A stretch of DNA of 64,000 bases, from the NCBI RefSeq assembly GCF_900167375.1, contig NZ_FUWY01000005.1, positions 1 to 64,000 on the forward strand. The letters are read 5' to 3'. Position numbers and translations under genes: made by a program. The notes under the pieces are model-generated. The model was not told where the DNA came from and made no database searches. It was given only the letters and a program-made list of their open reading frames with translations. This document shows positions 8,231 to 16,415 of the stretch, one piece after another; positions within the stretch are counted from its first letter, which is position 1, and the number at the start of each line of letters is the position of its first letter. This DNA comes from Anaerorhabdus furcosa. GTDB lineage: Bacteria > Bacillota_I > Bacilli_A > Erysipelotrichales > Erysipelotrichaceae.

Positions 8231-9691
8231 ATGTCTAATAAAAAAAATTTAACTTTATTTGGATTTTTTGCATTAACTGCCACAATGGTTATGACAGTTT
8301 ATGAGTATCCAAGTTTTGCATCATCTGGTTTTTCACTCGTATTTTACTTGATTGTCGGGGGATTCTTTTGGTTTTTACCAGTAGCATTATGTGCTGCTGA
8401 AATGGCAACTGTTAAAGGTTGGGATACTGGAGGAGTTTATGCATGGTCTGGTAATTTGTTGGGAGAAAAATGGGGATTTGCGAATATCTTCTTCCAATGG
8501 TTTCAAGGTACTGTTGGGTTTGTTACAATGATTTATTTCATCTTAAGTGCTTTATCCTATGTCTTCAACTTTGAACCATTAAATTCAAATCCAATGGTTC
8601 GTTTCTTAGGTGTAGTACTTATTTTTTGGATAGTTACATTATCTCAATTTAAGGGAACAAAAATCAGTGCTAAAATATCACGTTATGGATTTATTATTGG
8701 TATTTTAATTCCTGCCCTAGTTTTATTTGGATTAACAATTGCTTACTTTCTAACAGGTGGGAAAAGTTTATTAACATTTGATTTTAAAACATTTATACCT
8801 GATTTTAGTAAAGTGAATACACTCGTTGTGTTTGTTTCCTTTATTTTAGCGTATGCTGGAATTGAAGCGTCAGCCAGTCATGCAAATGAAATGAAAAATG
8901 TAAAAAGAGATTATCCAATTGCAGTAATTGGTTTAGTTATTCTAGCAATACTACTCAATACAATGGGTGGACTTTCAATTGGTTCAGTTGTACCTGCGGA
9001 TAAATTAGGATTATCAACGGGTGTTCTTCAAGGATTTAAAGGACTGTTAGCACATTTTGGTACTAACTTTGAGTGGATTGTTCGAGTCATTGCTATATTA
9101 ATTTCAATGGGTGTACTTGCTGAAACAACAGCATGGATTGTTGGTCCATCTTGGGGTATGCAAGTAGCAGGGAAAACAGGATTATTGCCAAAGAGTTTAT
9201 CAAAAACAAATAAAGATGGTGTACCAACACAATTCTTAATTCTTCAAGGAGTGATTGTTACAATTTGGGCAGCTATTCTTACATTTGGTGGTAATGGCAA
9301 TAGCAACCTATCATTCTTTGCAGGAATGTCACTAACGGTTATTATTTATGCGCTTGCTTATATTATTTTCTTTGTGGCTTATCTAGTTTTAGTTACAAAA
9401 CACGATTCAATTGAAAGAGCATTTAGAATTTCTAAATCAAAAATTGTTCAATATTTCTTTGGAATTTCAGGTTTGGTTTTCTCAATTATCGTTTTCTTCA
9501 TATCATTTATTCCACCATCTCAACTTCATTCGAGTACTGCCCAACGAGAGTATTTTATGATTTTAATTGTGAGTTTTATCCTCGTTGTTTTTGTACCCTT
9601 TATCATTTATCAAATTATGCGCAAAAAGAACCCTTTACCTAAAGGTGCAAAAATGCCAACTTTAGAGGAGGATGAAACACATGGAAACTAG
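8231..9691 (+). CDS. APC-family amino acid permease/antiporter, GadC-like
   Basis: This is an integral membrane amino acid carrier of the APC superfamily, 486 residues with about 12 helices. TM1 has the unwound Gly/Ser region, and WDTGGVYAWSGNLLGEKWG and AGIEASASHANEMKN are typical of the glutamate:GABA antiporter group. The C-terminal tail is short and acidic. The substrate is uncertain; glutamate/GABA or another amino acid exchange is possible. The last 11 nt overlap the next small gene, so the two are translationally linked. Confidence 0.82.
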   Translation: MSNKKNLTLFGFFALTATMVMTVYEYPSFASSGFSLVFYLIVGGFFWFLPVALCAAEMATVKGWDTGGVYAWSGNLLGEKWGFANIFFQWFQGTVGFVTMIYFILSALSYVFNFEPLNSNPMVRFLGVVLIFWIVTLSQFKGTKISAKISRYGFIIGILIPALVLFGLTIAYFLTGGKSLLTFDFKTFIPDFSKVNTLVVFVSFILAYAGIEASASHANEMKNVKRDYPIAVIGLVILAILLNTMGGLSIGSVVPADKLGLSTGVLQGFKGLLAHFGTNFEWIVRVIAILISMGVLAETTAWIVGPSWGMQVAGKTGLLPKSLSKTNKDGVPTQFLILQGVIVTIWAAILTFGGNGNSNLSFFAGMSLTVIIYALAYIIFFVAYLVLVTKHDSIERAFRISKSKIVQYFFGISGLVFSIIVFFISFIPPSQLHSSTAQREYFMILIVSFILVVFVPFIIYQIMRKKNPLPKGAKMPTLEEDETHGN

Positions 9692-9935
9692 AATTATTGA
9701 ACATGCCAAGGTAATTAAAAAAGTGGCTTATGATTATTTCTCTATTCCAGGAGACTTACCGTTTCCATCCAATGAGTATGAAATTTTATTTCAAACACCA
9801 TCCAATGAAATTATCGATTGTACATGTAGCATTTTTGAATATCAAGTATTGGAAGAGGGTGATGAGGGTGAACTTATCATCAAGGATCATGAAATTATTA
9901 AATTTGCTGATAAAATAAAAGAAGTAAAAGACTGA
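9681..9935 (+). CDS. Small acidic protein of unknown function
   Basis: This 84-residue protein is predicted to be soluble and acidic and was not recognised. The ATG at 9681 is preferred to 9672 because GAGGAGG (9665-9671) is then at ideal spacing. The sequence begins METRIIEHAKVIKKVAYDYF and ends in an acidic, beta-rich half. There are two internal Cys (CTC) and no membrane segment or signal peptide. It overlaps the permease stop by 11 nt, suggesting a role with the permease, for example as an accessory or regulatory subunit. That role is inference only. Confidence 0.6.
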   Translation: METRIIEHAKVIKKVAYDYFSIPGDLPFPSNEYEILFQTPSNEIIDCTCSIFEYQVLEEGDEGELIIKDHEIIKFADKIKEVKD

Positions 9936-9962
9936 AGTACTTGAGTTATCCTGATGAATGGG

Positions 9963-9990
9963 TTGACAAAATTTTTGAATTTGATATGCT
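9963..9990 (+). promoter_or_regulatory. Promoter of the arginine T-box leader
   Basis: TTGACA (9963-9968) and TATGCT (9985-9990) are 16 nt apart, with a start expected near 9997 at the beginning of the T-box stem I. Confidence 0.55.
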
Positions 9991-9995
9991 TACTG

Positions 9996-10218
9996 TGTCG
10001 ATGAAAAAGAGTAGTAACTCATTGGAAACTCAAAGAGAGCTCATGATGGTGGAATTGAGCAGTGGAAAATGGATGAAACGAGCTTTGGAGATTTATCCGT
10101 ATGACAGTAAGGATAATGTATTCCTGCATTAAAGGAAAGAGGTTAAGTAGGTAAACTATTTAGCAATTTGAGTGGTACCGCGGTTTAATATCGTCTCTTC
10201 ATATGAAGAGGCGTTTTT
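9996..10218 (+). promoter_or_regulatory. T-box riboswitch, arginine-specific
   Basis: This antitermination leader senses uncharged tRNA-Arg. Stem I has the 5' specifier-loop strand AGAGTAGTAAC (10009-10019), the distal signature AGAGAGCTC...GGTGGAA (10034-10054), and the 3' strand TGAAA followed by CGA (10079-10081), an Arg codon, and a G next to the basal CTTT. The T-box sequence GAGTGGTACCGCGG is at 10170-10183. The terminator CGTCTCTTC/GAAGAGGCG with T6 is at 10192-10218. The leader is followed by tRNA-Arg and then argS, which confirms the amino acid. Confidence 0.9.
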
Positions 10219-10239
10219 TATTTAAACTTGAAAAGGGTA

Positions 10240-10268
10240 TTGAAAAAAAGAATTTTGTTTGTTAAGAT
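10240..10268 (+). promoter_or_regulatory. tRNA-Arg promoter
   Basis: TTGAAA (10240-10245) and TAAGAT (10263-10268) are exactly 17 nt apart. The start would lie about 10 nt before the mature tRNA. This gives the tRNA gene its own transcription start inside the T-box/argS interval. Confidence 0.6.
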
Positions 10269-10284
10269 GAATGAGCAAGTAAAT

Positions 10285-10361
10285 GCGCCCATAGCTCAAC
10301 TGGATAGAGCGTTTGACTACGGATCAAAAGGTTGCGGGTTCGATTCCTACTGGGCGCGCCA
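10285..10361 (+). tRNA. tRNA-Arg(ACG)
   Basis: This is a 77-nt cloverleaf with encoded CCA. The acceptor GCGCCCA pairs with TGGGCGC, D-stem GCTC with GAGC, and anticodon stem TTTGA with TCAAA. The anticodon loop CTACGGA gives ACG, which reads CGN through inosine. The T-stem GCGGG/CCTAC contains one C-A mismatch and one G-U pair. The discriminator base is G. Confidence 0.96.
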
Positions 10362-10374
10362 TTAACAAACAAAG

Positions 10375-10402
10375 CTGATACAAACGTATCAGTTTTAATT
10401 TT
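10375..10402 (+). terminator. Hairpin between tRNA-Arg and argS
   Basis: CTGATAC (10375-10381) and GTATCAG (10386-10392) form a 7-bp stem with an AAAC loop, followed by TTTTAATTTT. It looks like a moderate intrinsic terminator for the tRNA transcript. Only 17 nt separate it from the argS start, leaving no room for a separate argS promoter, so argS must depend on readthrough. Confidence 0.65.
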
Positions 10403-10419
10403 ATAAAGAGGAGATGTGT

Positions 10420-12060
10420 ATGAATAAAATTGAACAAAACTTAACAACTGCAATTAAAGATGTAGTAACAAAACTTTATGGGGAAATTGATGATTCTTTG
10501 ATTATGATTGAAATTCCAAAGGATAATACAAATGGAGATTATTCGACAAACATTGCAATGCGTTTAGCTAAAGTTGCTAAAAAAGCGCCTGCTATGATTG
10601 CGCGAGAAGTTGTAGAAGGATTAAAAGAAACAGTAAAAGATGCTGATAAAATCGAAATTGCTGGTCCTGGGTTTATTAACTTTTGGATGAAGAAAAGTGT
10701 TTTAGCAGATATCATCAATGTTGTTTTAGACAAAGGTGAAAAATATGGTGAAAATACAAGTGGTGATGATTTACATATTTTAGTTGAATATGTAAGTGCA
10801 AATCCTACTGGTGATCTTCATTTAGGGCATGCTCGAGGTGCTGCATGGGGAGATTGTATTTGTCGATTATTAAATAAGAGTGGATACAATTGCTTGCGTG
10901 AATACTATATAAATGATGCAGGAGCACAAATGATTAACTTAGGTAAATCAGTGTATTCACGTTATGCTGAAACCTTTGGTGTGAAAGTAGATATTCCTGA
11001 AGATGGTTATCAAGGACCTGATGTAGCTCAAATTGGGAAAGAACTTGCTGAAGAGTTAGGTGATCAATGGCTTAATAAAGAAGAAGGACGTATTGAATTC
11101 TTCAAAGAAAAAGGTCGTGAAAAAGAATTAGAAAAGATTAAAAAAGATTTGCAATATTATGGTTGTGAATTTGATTCATGGATTTCTGAACAATCATTAT
11201 ATGATAATGGTAGTGTAGATGAATGCATTGAAAAGATGAAAGACATGGGTCTTACATTTGAAGAAGATGGTGCTCTTTGGTTTAAGTCTACAAAATGGGG
11301 CGATGACAAAGATCGTGTACTTCGTAAGAGTGATGGAACGCTAACCTACCTAACACCAGATATTGCTAATCATATGGATAAATTCGCTCGTGGCTATACA
11401 AAACTAGTAAATTTATGGGGAGCTGATCACCATGGATACATTCCTCGTATGGTTGCCGCAATACAAGCTATGGGATATGGACCTACAGATTTAGAAGTAG
11501 ATATTATTCAAATGGTACGTCTTGTTGATGAAGGACAAGAAGTGAAGATGAGTAAACGTACAGGGAATGCGATTACAATTCGTGAACTTTGTGACGATAT
11601 TGGTGTCGATGCTGCACGTTACTTCTTTGTAAGTCGTGCTGTGGATACACATTTGGACTTTGATTTAGGATTAGCTCGTAAGAAAACAAATGAAAATCCA
11701 GTATATTATGCTCAATATGCTCATGCTCGTATGTGTTCAATCTTACGTAATGCACCTGAATTTAAGAAAGAAGACAACTATGATTTATTAGTAAGTGAAA
11801 AAGAAGTAGACTTACTTAAATACATTGCAGAATTTACAAGTGTTGTTGCAGATGCTGCAGCGACACGTTCTCCAAACAAGATTTGTAACTATGTTCAAAA
11901 GCTTGCGGGTTATTTCCATAGTTTCTATGGTGCTCACAAAATCATTGATGATTCAAATCCTGAACTAACAAATCAACGTCTTGGATTATTATTAGCTACA
12001 AAACAAACATTAGCTAATGCATTGGATTTAATTGGAATAAGCGCACCTGAAAAGATGTAG
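10420..12060 (+). CDS. argS: Arginyl-tRNA synthetase
   Basis: This class I aminoacyl-tRNA synthetase charges tRNA-Arg with arginine using ATP. The protein has 546 residues from the ATG at 10420; the upstream ATG at 10414 is too close to the AAAGAGGAG site. Visible features are the N-terminal Add1 region, the HIGH-equivalent GDLHLGHARG, the KMSKR signature (EVKMSKRTGNAIT) and a C-terminal DALR anticodon-binding domain. It lies behind the arginine T-box and tRNA-Arg and is followed by a strong terminator. Confidence 0.95.
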   Translation: MNKIEQNLTTAIKDVVTKLYGEIDDSLIMIEIPKDNTNGDYSTNIAMRLAKVAKKAPAMIAREVVEGLKETVKDADKIEIAGPGFINFWMKKSVLADIINVVLDKGEKYGENTSGDDLHILVEYVSANPTGDLHLGHARGAAWGDCICRLLNKSGYNCLREYYINDAGAQMINLGKSVYSRYAETFGVKVDIPEDGYQGPDVAQIGKELAEELGDQWLNKEEGRIEFFKEKGREKELEKIKKDLQYYGCEFDSWISEQSLYDNGSVDECIEKMKDMGLTFEEDGALWFKSTKWGDDKDRVLRKSDGTLTYLTPDIANHMDKFARGYTKLVNLWGADHHGYIPRMVAAIQAMGYGPTDLEVDIIQMVRLVDEGQEVKMSKRTGNAITIRELCDDIGVDAARYFFVSRAVDTHLDFDLGLARKKTNENPVYYAQYAHARMCSILRNAPEFKKEDNYDLLVSEKEVDLLKYIAEFTSVVADAAATRSPNKICNYVQKLAGYFHSFYGAHKIIDDSNPELTNQRLGLLLATKQTLANALDLIGISAPEKM

Positions 12061-12063
12061 GGG

Positions 12064-12095
12064 AAAAGCTGGTATGAAAATATCAGCTTTTATTT
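12064..12095 (+). terminator. argS terminator
   Basis: AAAAGCTGGTAT (12064-12075) and ATATCAGCTTTT (12080-12091) pair around GAAA and run into TATTTT. Confidence 0.85.
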
Positions 12096-12102
12096 TGAAA
12101 AA

Positions 12103-12172
12103 ATATGTAAAGTCTACTTGACATATTTGTGGAAAAACGCAATAATGGATATGTAAAGTTAACTATACATTT
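12103..12172 (+). promoter_or_regulatory. Autoregulatory promoter with two operators for the XRE repressor
   Basis: Two near-palindromes share the half-site ATATGTAAAGT. O1 spans 12103-12126 (ATATGTAAAGT-CT-ACTTGACATAT, 10 of 11 positions symmetric). O2 spans 12149-12172 (ATATGTAAAGT-TA-ACTATACATTT, 9 of 11). Their centres are 46 bp apart. O1 contains the -35 TTGACA (12118-12123); the -10 AATAAT lies at 12141-12146 between the operators. Occupation of both would block RNA polymerase. Confidence 0.72.
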
Positions 12173-12185
12173 TATAGGAGGGTTA

Positions 12186-12386
12186 ATGAGGACAAAAATA
12201 AAAGAATTAAGAAAAGAAAATAAGCTGTCACAAGAAGATTTGGCTTTGGCAGTAGGCACAACCAGACAAACGATTATATCAATTGAATCAGAAAAATATA
12301 TTGCTTCACTGCCCCTTGCCTATAAAATATCTAAGTATTTTAATCGTGCTATTGAAGATGTATTTTATCTAGATGATCAATTATAA
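12186..12386 (+). CDS. Small XRE-family transcriptional repressor
   Basis: This 66-residue protein consists of one helix-turn-helix domain (LRKENKLSQEDLALAVGTTR as the HTH, then QTIISIESEKYIASL). The ATG at 12186 fits the AGGAGGG site; a longer reading frame from 12129 would start inside the promoter. Its length matches the short YozG-like regulators that usually precede a small membrane protein gene, as here. The twin palindromes upstream suggest that it represses its own two-gene operon. Confidence 0.82.
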   Translation: MRTKIKELRKENKLSQEDLALAVGTTRQTIISIESEKYIASLPLAYKISKYFNRAIEDVFYLDDQL

Positions 12387-12396
12387 GGAGATAATG

Positions 12397-12834
12397 ATGG
12401 AAGAGTATAAAAAAATATTGAATAGAAGAAGACTTGCACTAGTAACATTTGTATTATTTTCAAGTATAGTACTGTTGTTTAATCAACTGTACTTAGAAGA
12501 AACGATAACCAATCCAACTGTTCATGGGTTTCAATTTGGATTATTAGTAGGATTGGAGGGAATCGCAATTTTTATGGTAATCAAAATCACACGAACACTT
12601 ATGGATGAAAGAAAAATACAACTCATGTACAATGCTGAGCATGATGAAAGAAAAGTATATATCAAGGCAAAAGCAGGGCAACCCATGGTTTTGATACTAT
12701 CCAGTATATTGTTATTTGCAGCAATTATTGCAGGTTATTACAATACAACAGTTTTCTTCACACTTGTGGGTGTAGTTTATTTCCAATTAACCGTAACTGT
12801 GGTGATTAAAATGATATATCTTAAAAAAATGTAG
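12397..12834 (+). CDS. Membrane protein of unknown function, partner of the XRE regulator
   Basis: This 145-residue protein has about four membrane helices in two pairs: residues 14-32 and 47-66, then about 95-115 and 118-137. A charged loop (DERKIQLMYNAEHDERKVYIKA) lies between the pairs. The ATG at 12397 (or the adjacent 12394) fits the AAGGAG site at 12385-12390. XRE-regulator/membrane-protein pairs are frequent in Bacillota, but the function of the membrane partner is unknown. Confidence 0.72.
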   Translation: MEEYKKILNRRRLALVTFVLFSSIVLLFNQLYLEETITNPTVHGFQFGLLVGLEGIAIFMVIKITRTLMDERKIQLMYNAEHDERKVYIKAKAGQPMVLILSSILLFAAIIAGYYNTTVFFTLVGVVYFQLTVTVVIKMIYLKKM

Positions 12835-12885
12835 ATACAAGAAAAATACTATAAAATCAAGAAAATAAAATTTGTTACATTGTAG

Positions 12886-12915
12886 AAAGCCCTTTCAAAA
12901 GGGGCTTTTCTTTTT
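12886..12915 (+). terminator. Terminator before the arc operon
   Basis: AAAGCCCTTT and AAAGGGGCTTT pair and are followed by TCTTTTTG. It ends the XRE/membrane protein operon. The remaining stretch to 13130 holds the arc regulatory region; I could not fix its promoter hexamers. Confidence 0.7.
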
Positions 12916-13039
12916 GTTTCATACATAATTTTCAAAGAAATTTTCATAAAAATGTAAATTTTGAAAAACTAATTTTACTATAAAATTCATTTTTTTTGAC
13001 CCACATAGGGGTGAATAAGGGGCTAAACTGAAAACATAA

Positions 13040-13053
13040 AGAAAGCGATTTCA
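13040..13053 (+). promoter_or_regulatory. cre-like CcpA operator upstream of arcA
   Basis: AGAAAGCGATTTCA matches 13 of 14 positions of the catabolite response element consensus TGWAANCGNTNWCA; only the first base differs. It is 77 bp upstream of the arcA start. Carbon catabolite repression of arginine deiminase operons by CcpA is known in related bacteria. Confidence 0.62.
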
Positions 13054-13129
13054 ATAATTTTGATTTGGACGTCCCGTTGTTGAAAGAGCTAGAAATTATC
13101 AGAAAAAACATAAGAAAAGGAGATTTGAA

Positions 13130-14347
13130 ATGGTAGCAATTCATGTTACAAGTGAAATTAAACCACTTAAAAAAGTACTATTACATAGACCAGGAAAGGA
13201 ATTATTAAATTTAACTCCAGATACTTTGGAAAGATTATTGTTTGATGATATTCCATTCCTACCTGTTGCTCAAAAGGAGCATGACCGCTTTGCAGAAATC
13301 TTAAAAGAAAATGGCGTTGAAGTTGTTTACTTGGAAGATTTAATGGCTGAAACAATTTCAGTTTCTCCTGAGATTCGCGAGAAATTCATTAAGCAATATA
13401 TTGTTGAGGCAAATATTCACACAGAACGTTGGAAGAAAATCTTATTTGATTATTTCGATTCAATTAAAGATCCTAAAGAATTAGTATTGAAAACAATGGA
13501 AGGCTTGAACTTAAAAGAAGTACATGTTTCTCCAGAAAATTCATTAGTTGACCTTGTATCTGAATCAGATAAATTAATTATCGATCCAATGCCAAACTTA
13601 TACTTTACACGTGATCCATTTGCTTCAGTAGGTGATGGTGTAACTTTAAACAAAATGTATTCTATTACAAGAAATCGTGAAACAATTTATGCTGAATATA
13701 TCTTCAACTTCCACCCTGAATACAAAGGACAAGTTGAAAAATGGTATGACAGATATGATGAATTCCATATTGAAGGTGGAGATGTTCTTAACATCAATGA
13801 AACTACATTAGCAGTTGGAATTTCTCAACGTACTTGTCCTGAAGCAATTGATGGATTAGCACACCGTATCTTTAAAAACCCAAAGAGCAAGATTGAAAGA
13901 ATCTTAGCTGTTAACATTCCAAATAACCGTGCAATGATGCATTTAGATACTGTATTTACTCAAATTGATACAGATAAATTTACAGTTCACCCAGGAATTT
14001 ATGGTGAATTACAAGTATTTGAAGTTACTCCTAAGGGAGATGATATCTTAGTTAAAGAAATCAATGACAAATTAGAAAATATCTTAGCTAAGTATTTAGG
14101 ACACCCAGTAACACTAATTCCATGTGCTGGTGGTGATCGAATTGCAAGTGAACGTGAACAATGGAATGATGGTTCAAATACATTATGTATCGCACCAGGA
14201 GTTATCGTTGTTTATGACCGCAATGATGTAACAAATAAAATCTTACGCGAACAAGGCTTAACAGTTCTTGAAATGCCAAGTGCCGAATTATCAAGAGGAC
14301 GTGGTGGACCAAGATGTATGTCAATGCCACTTGTACGCGAAGACTAA
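13130..14347 (+). CDS. arcA: Arginine deiminase
   Basis: This enzyme hydrolyses arginine to citrulline and ammonia, the first step of the ATP-yielding arginine deiminase pathway in the cytoplasm. The 405-residue length is typical. Catalytic-core motifs are NLYFTRDPF, EGGDVL, HLDTVFTQ and the C-terminal nucleophile Cys in RGGPRCMSMPL. AAAGGAGA precedes the ATG. It is the first gene of arcABCD and has a cre-like site upstream. Confidence 0.97.
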   Translation: MVAIHVTSEIKPLKKVLLHRPGKELLNLTPDTLERLLFDDIPFLPVAQKEHDRFAEILKENGVEVVYLEDLMAETISVSPEIREKFIKQYIVEANIHTERWKKILFDYFDSIKDPKELVLKTMEGLNLKEVHVSPENSLVDLVSESDKLIIDPMPNLYFTRDPFASVGDGVTLNKMYSITRNRETIYAEYIFNFHPEYKGQVEKWYDRYDEFHIEGGDVLNINETTLAVGISQRTCPEAIDGLAHRIFKNPKSKIERILAVNIPNNRAMMHLDTVFTQIDTDKFTVHPGIYGELQVFEVTPKGDDILVKEINDKLENILAKYLGHPVTLIPCAGGDRIASEREQWNDGSNTLCIAPGVIVVYDRNDVTNKILREQGLTVLEMPSAELSRGRGGPRCMSMPLVRED

Positions 14348-14384
14348 AAAAACATAAATTACATAGAAGGAGAAAATAAAATTT

Positions 14385-15377
14385 ATGGCAGTTAACTTAA
14401 GAGGAAGAAATTTCCTAAAACTATTAGATTTCTCATCTGAAGAAATCAGATATTTAATCGATTTATCAAAAGAATTAAAGAAAATGAAACTTGCAGGTAT
14501 TCCTCATCGTTACCTTGAAGGAAAAAATATCGTATTGTTGTTTGAAAAAACATCAACTCGTACACGTTGCGCATTTGAAGTAGGCGGAATGGATTTAGGT
14601 ATGGGTGTTACTTATCTTGATCCAGGTTCAAGTCAAATGGGTAAAAAAGAGAGTATTGCAGATACTGCACGCGTTCTTGGAAGAATGTATGATGGTATTG
14701 AATACCGTGGCTATGCTCAAGAATTAGTTGAAGAATTAGCTAAATATGCAGGTGTTCCAGTATGGAATGGTTTAACTACTGAATTCCATCCAACTCAAAT
14801 GTTAGCTGATATGTTAACAATCGAAGAAAAATTTGGACATCTAAAAGGAATTAACTTTACATTCTTTGGTGATGCTCGCAATAACATGGGTAATTCATTG
14901 ATGGTTGCTTGTGCTAAGATGGGTCTTAATTTTACAGCTTGTGCACCAAAAGAATTATGGCCAGATGAAGCACTTGTTGAAACTTGTAAAGAATTAGCTA
15001 AAGAACATGAATGCACAGTTACTTTAACTGAAGATGTTAAAGAAGGTGCTACTAATGCAGATGTTATCTATACTGATATTTGGGTTTCTATGGGAGAACC
15101 AGATGATGTTTGGGATACAAGAATTAAATTATTAAGCAAATATCAAGTGAATAAAGATGTTATGGCTATGGCTAAACATGATGCTATCTTCATGCACTGC
15201 TTACCTAGTTTCCATGATACAAATACAACAATTGGATCTGAAATTGCTAAGAAATTTGGCTTAAATGAAATGGAAGTTTCTGATGAAGTATTTGAATCAA
15301 AACAATCTGTAGTATTTGATGAAGCTGAAAACCGCATGCATACAATTAAAGCTGTTATGCTTGCTACACTAAAATAA
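14385..15377 (+). CDS. arcB: Ornithine carbamoyltransferase, catabolic
   Basis: In this pathway the enzyme phosphorolyses citrulline to ornithine and carbamoyl phosphate. The 330-residue protein has the carbamoyl-phosphate loop [10 protein letters not shown], the FHPTQMLAD motif and the ornithine-side [10 protein letters not shown] small gap with AGAAGGAG separates it from arcA, so the two are co-transcribed. The catabolic direction is inferred from the operon. Confidence 0.96.
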   Translation: MAVNLRGRNFLKLLDFSSEEIRYLIDLSKELKKMKLAGIPHRYLEGKNIVLLFEKTSTRTRCAFEVGGMDLGMGVTYLDPGSSQMGKKESIADTARVLGRMYDGIEYRGYAQELVEELAKYAGVPVWNGLTTEFHPTQMLADMLTIEEKFGHLKGINFTFFGDARNNMGNSLMVACAKMGLNFTACAPKELWPDEALVETCKELAKEHECTVTLTEDVKEGATNADVIYTDIWVSMGEPDDVWDTRIKLLSKYQVNKDVMAMAKHDAIFMHCLPSFHDTNTTIGSEIAKKFGLNEMEVSDEVFESKQSVVFDEAENRMHTIKAVMLATLK

Positions 15378-15395
15378 TATCCTTCTATGTTTAGA

Positions 15396-15418
15396 AACTA
15401 GGAATTAACTTCCTAGTT
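15396..15418 (+). other. Intercistronic hairpin between arcB and arcC
   Basis: AACTAGGAA and TTCCTAGTT form a perfect 9-bp stem with a 5-nt loop and no T-run after it. It is more likely an RNA-processing or stability element than a terminator, and may set different expression of arcAB versus arcCD. Confidence 0.6.
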
Positions 15419-15455
15419 CTAAGCATTGGTTGAATAAATTTAAGAAAGGTAATCT

Positions 15456-16391
15456 ATGAGTAAAAAAAGATTAGTAATTGCATTGGGAGGAAACGCTTTA
15501 GGTAATTCTCCTGAAGAACAATTAGATTTAGTAAAAGAAACAGCGAAAACAATTGTTGATTTAGCTGAAGATTATGATGTCATCATTGGTCATGGTAATG
15601 GACCACAAGTAGGAATGATTAATAATGCAATGGAATTTTCATCAAAAGAAGGTGGAAAAACTCCTTATATGCCATTTCCTGAATGTGGTGCAATGTCACA
15701 AGGATATATTGGGTATCATCTAACACAATCAATTGAAGCAGAACTTGAAAGAAGAAGCGTGAAGAAAGATGTTGCATGCATCATTACTCAAGTTGTAGTA
15801 GATCCTAACGACCCAGCATTTGACAAACCAACAAAACCGATTGGTTCATTCTACACAAAAGAAGAAGCTGATCAAATCGCAGCAGATAAAGGTTTTGTAT
15901 TTGTTGAAGACGCAGGACGTGGATATAGAAGGGTTGTTCCAAGCCCAATTCCAACACGCATTGTTGAATTAAATGTTGTAGAACAATTAATTCAAGCTGG
16001 TGATATTGTTATCACTGTTGGTGGGGGAGGAATCCCAGTAGTTGAAACAAAGGATGGTTTGAAAGGTGTTGCAGCAGTAATCGACAAAGATCGCTCAAGT
16101 GCTAAACTTGCATTAGATGCTAAAGCAGATATGCTTGTTATTCTTACAGCAGTTGACCGTGTATGCATCAACTATAATAAACCAAACCAAAAAGAATTAG
16201 CAGAAATGACAATTGCAGAAGCTGATGAGTACATTAAAGAAGGACATTTTGCTCCAGGATCAATGTTACCAAAAGTAGAAGCTTGCCTAGACTTTGTTAA
16301 GGCTACAACAAACGGTGTTGCTCTCATTACATCATTAGAAAAAGCAAAATATGCTTTAAAAGGAGAGACAGGAACTATTATTAAAAAATAG
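15456..16391 (+). CDS. arcC: Carbamate kinase
   Basis: This enzyme transfers phosphate from carbamoyl phosphate to ADP, giving ATP, CO2 and ammonia, the energy-conserving step of the pathway. The 311-residue protein belongs to the amino acid kinase fold. It has LVIALGGNALG at the N-terminus, IGHGNGPQVG, the substrate region GAMSQGYIGY, the nucleotide-site ITVGGGGIPV and IDKDRSSAKLA. Its ribosome binding site is AAGAAAGG. It sits between arcB and arcD. Confidence 0.96.
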   Translation: MSKKRLVIALGGNALGNSPEEQLDLVKETAKTIVDLAEDYDVIIGHGNGPQVGMINNAMEFSSKEGGKTPYMPFPECGAMSQGYIGYHLTQSIEAELERRSVKKDVACIITQVVVDPNDPAFDKPTKPIGSFYTKEEADQIAADKGFVFVEDAGRGYRRVVPSPIPTRIVELNVVEQLIQAGDIVITVGGGGIPVVETKDGLKGVAAVIDKDRSSAKLALDAKADMLVILTAVDRVCINYNKPNQKELAEMTIAEADEYIKEGHFAPGSMLPKVEACLDFVKATTNGVALITSLEKAKYALKGETGTIIKK

Positions 16392-16415
16392 AACTGGTTA
16401 AACAAGGAGGATAAA

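Noticed and set aside
9941-10132. 63-codon TTG-started reading frame
   Set aside because: It lies inside the arginine T-box leader, has no ribosome binding site, and all its sequence is explained by stem I and linker elements of the T-box.
10262-10453. Minus-strand ORF across the tRNA gene
   Set aside because: It is antisense to tRNA-Arg and the argS start; no ribosome binding site or family.
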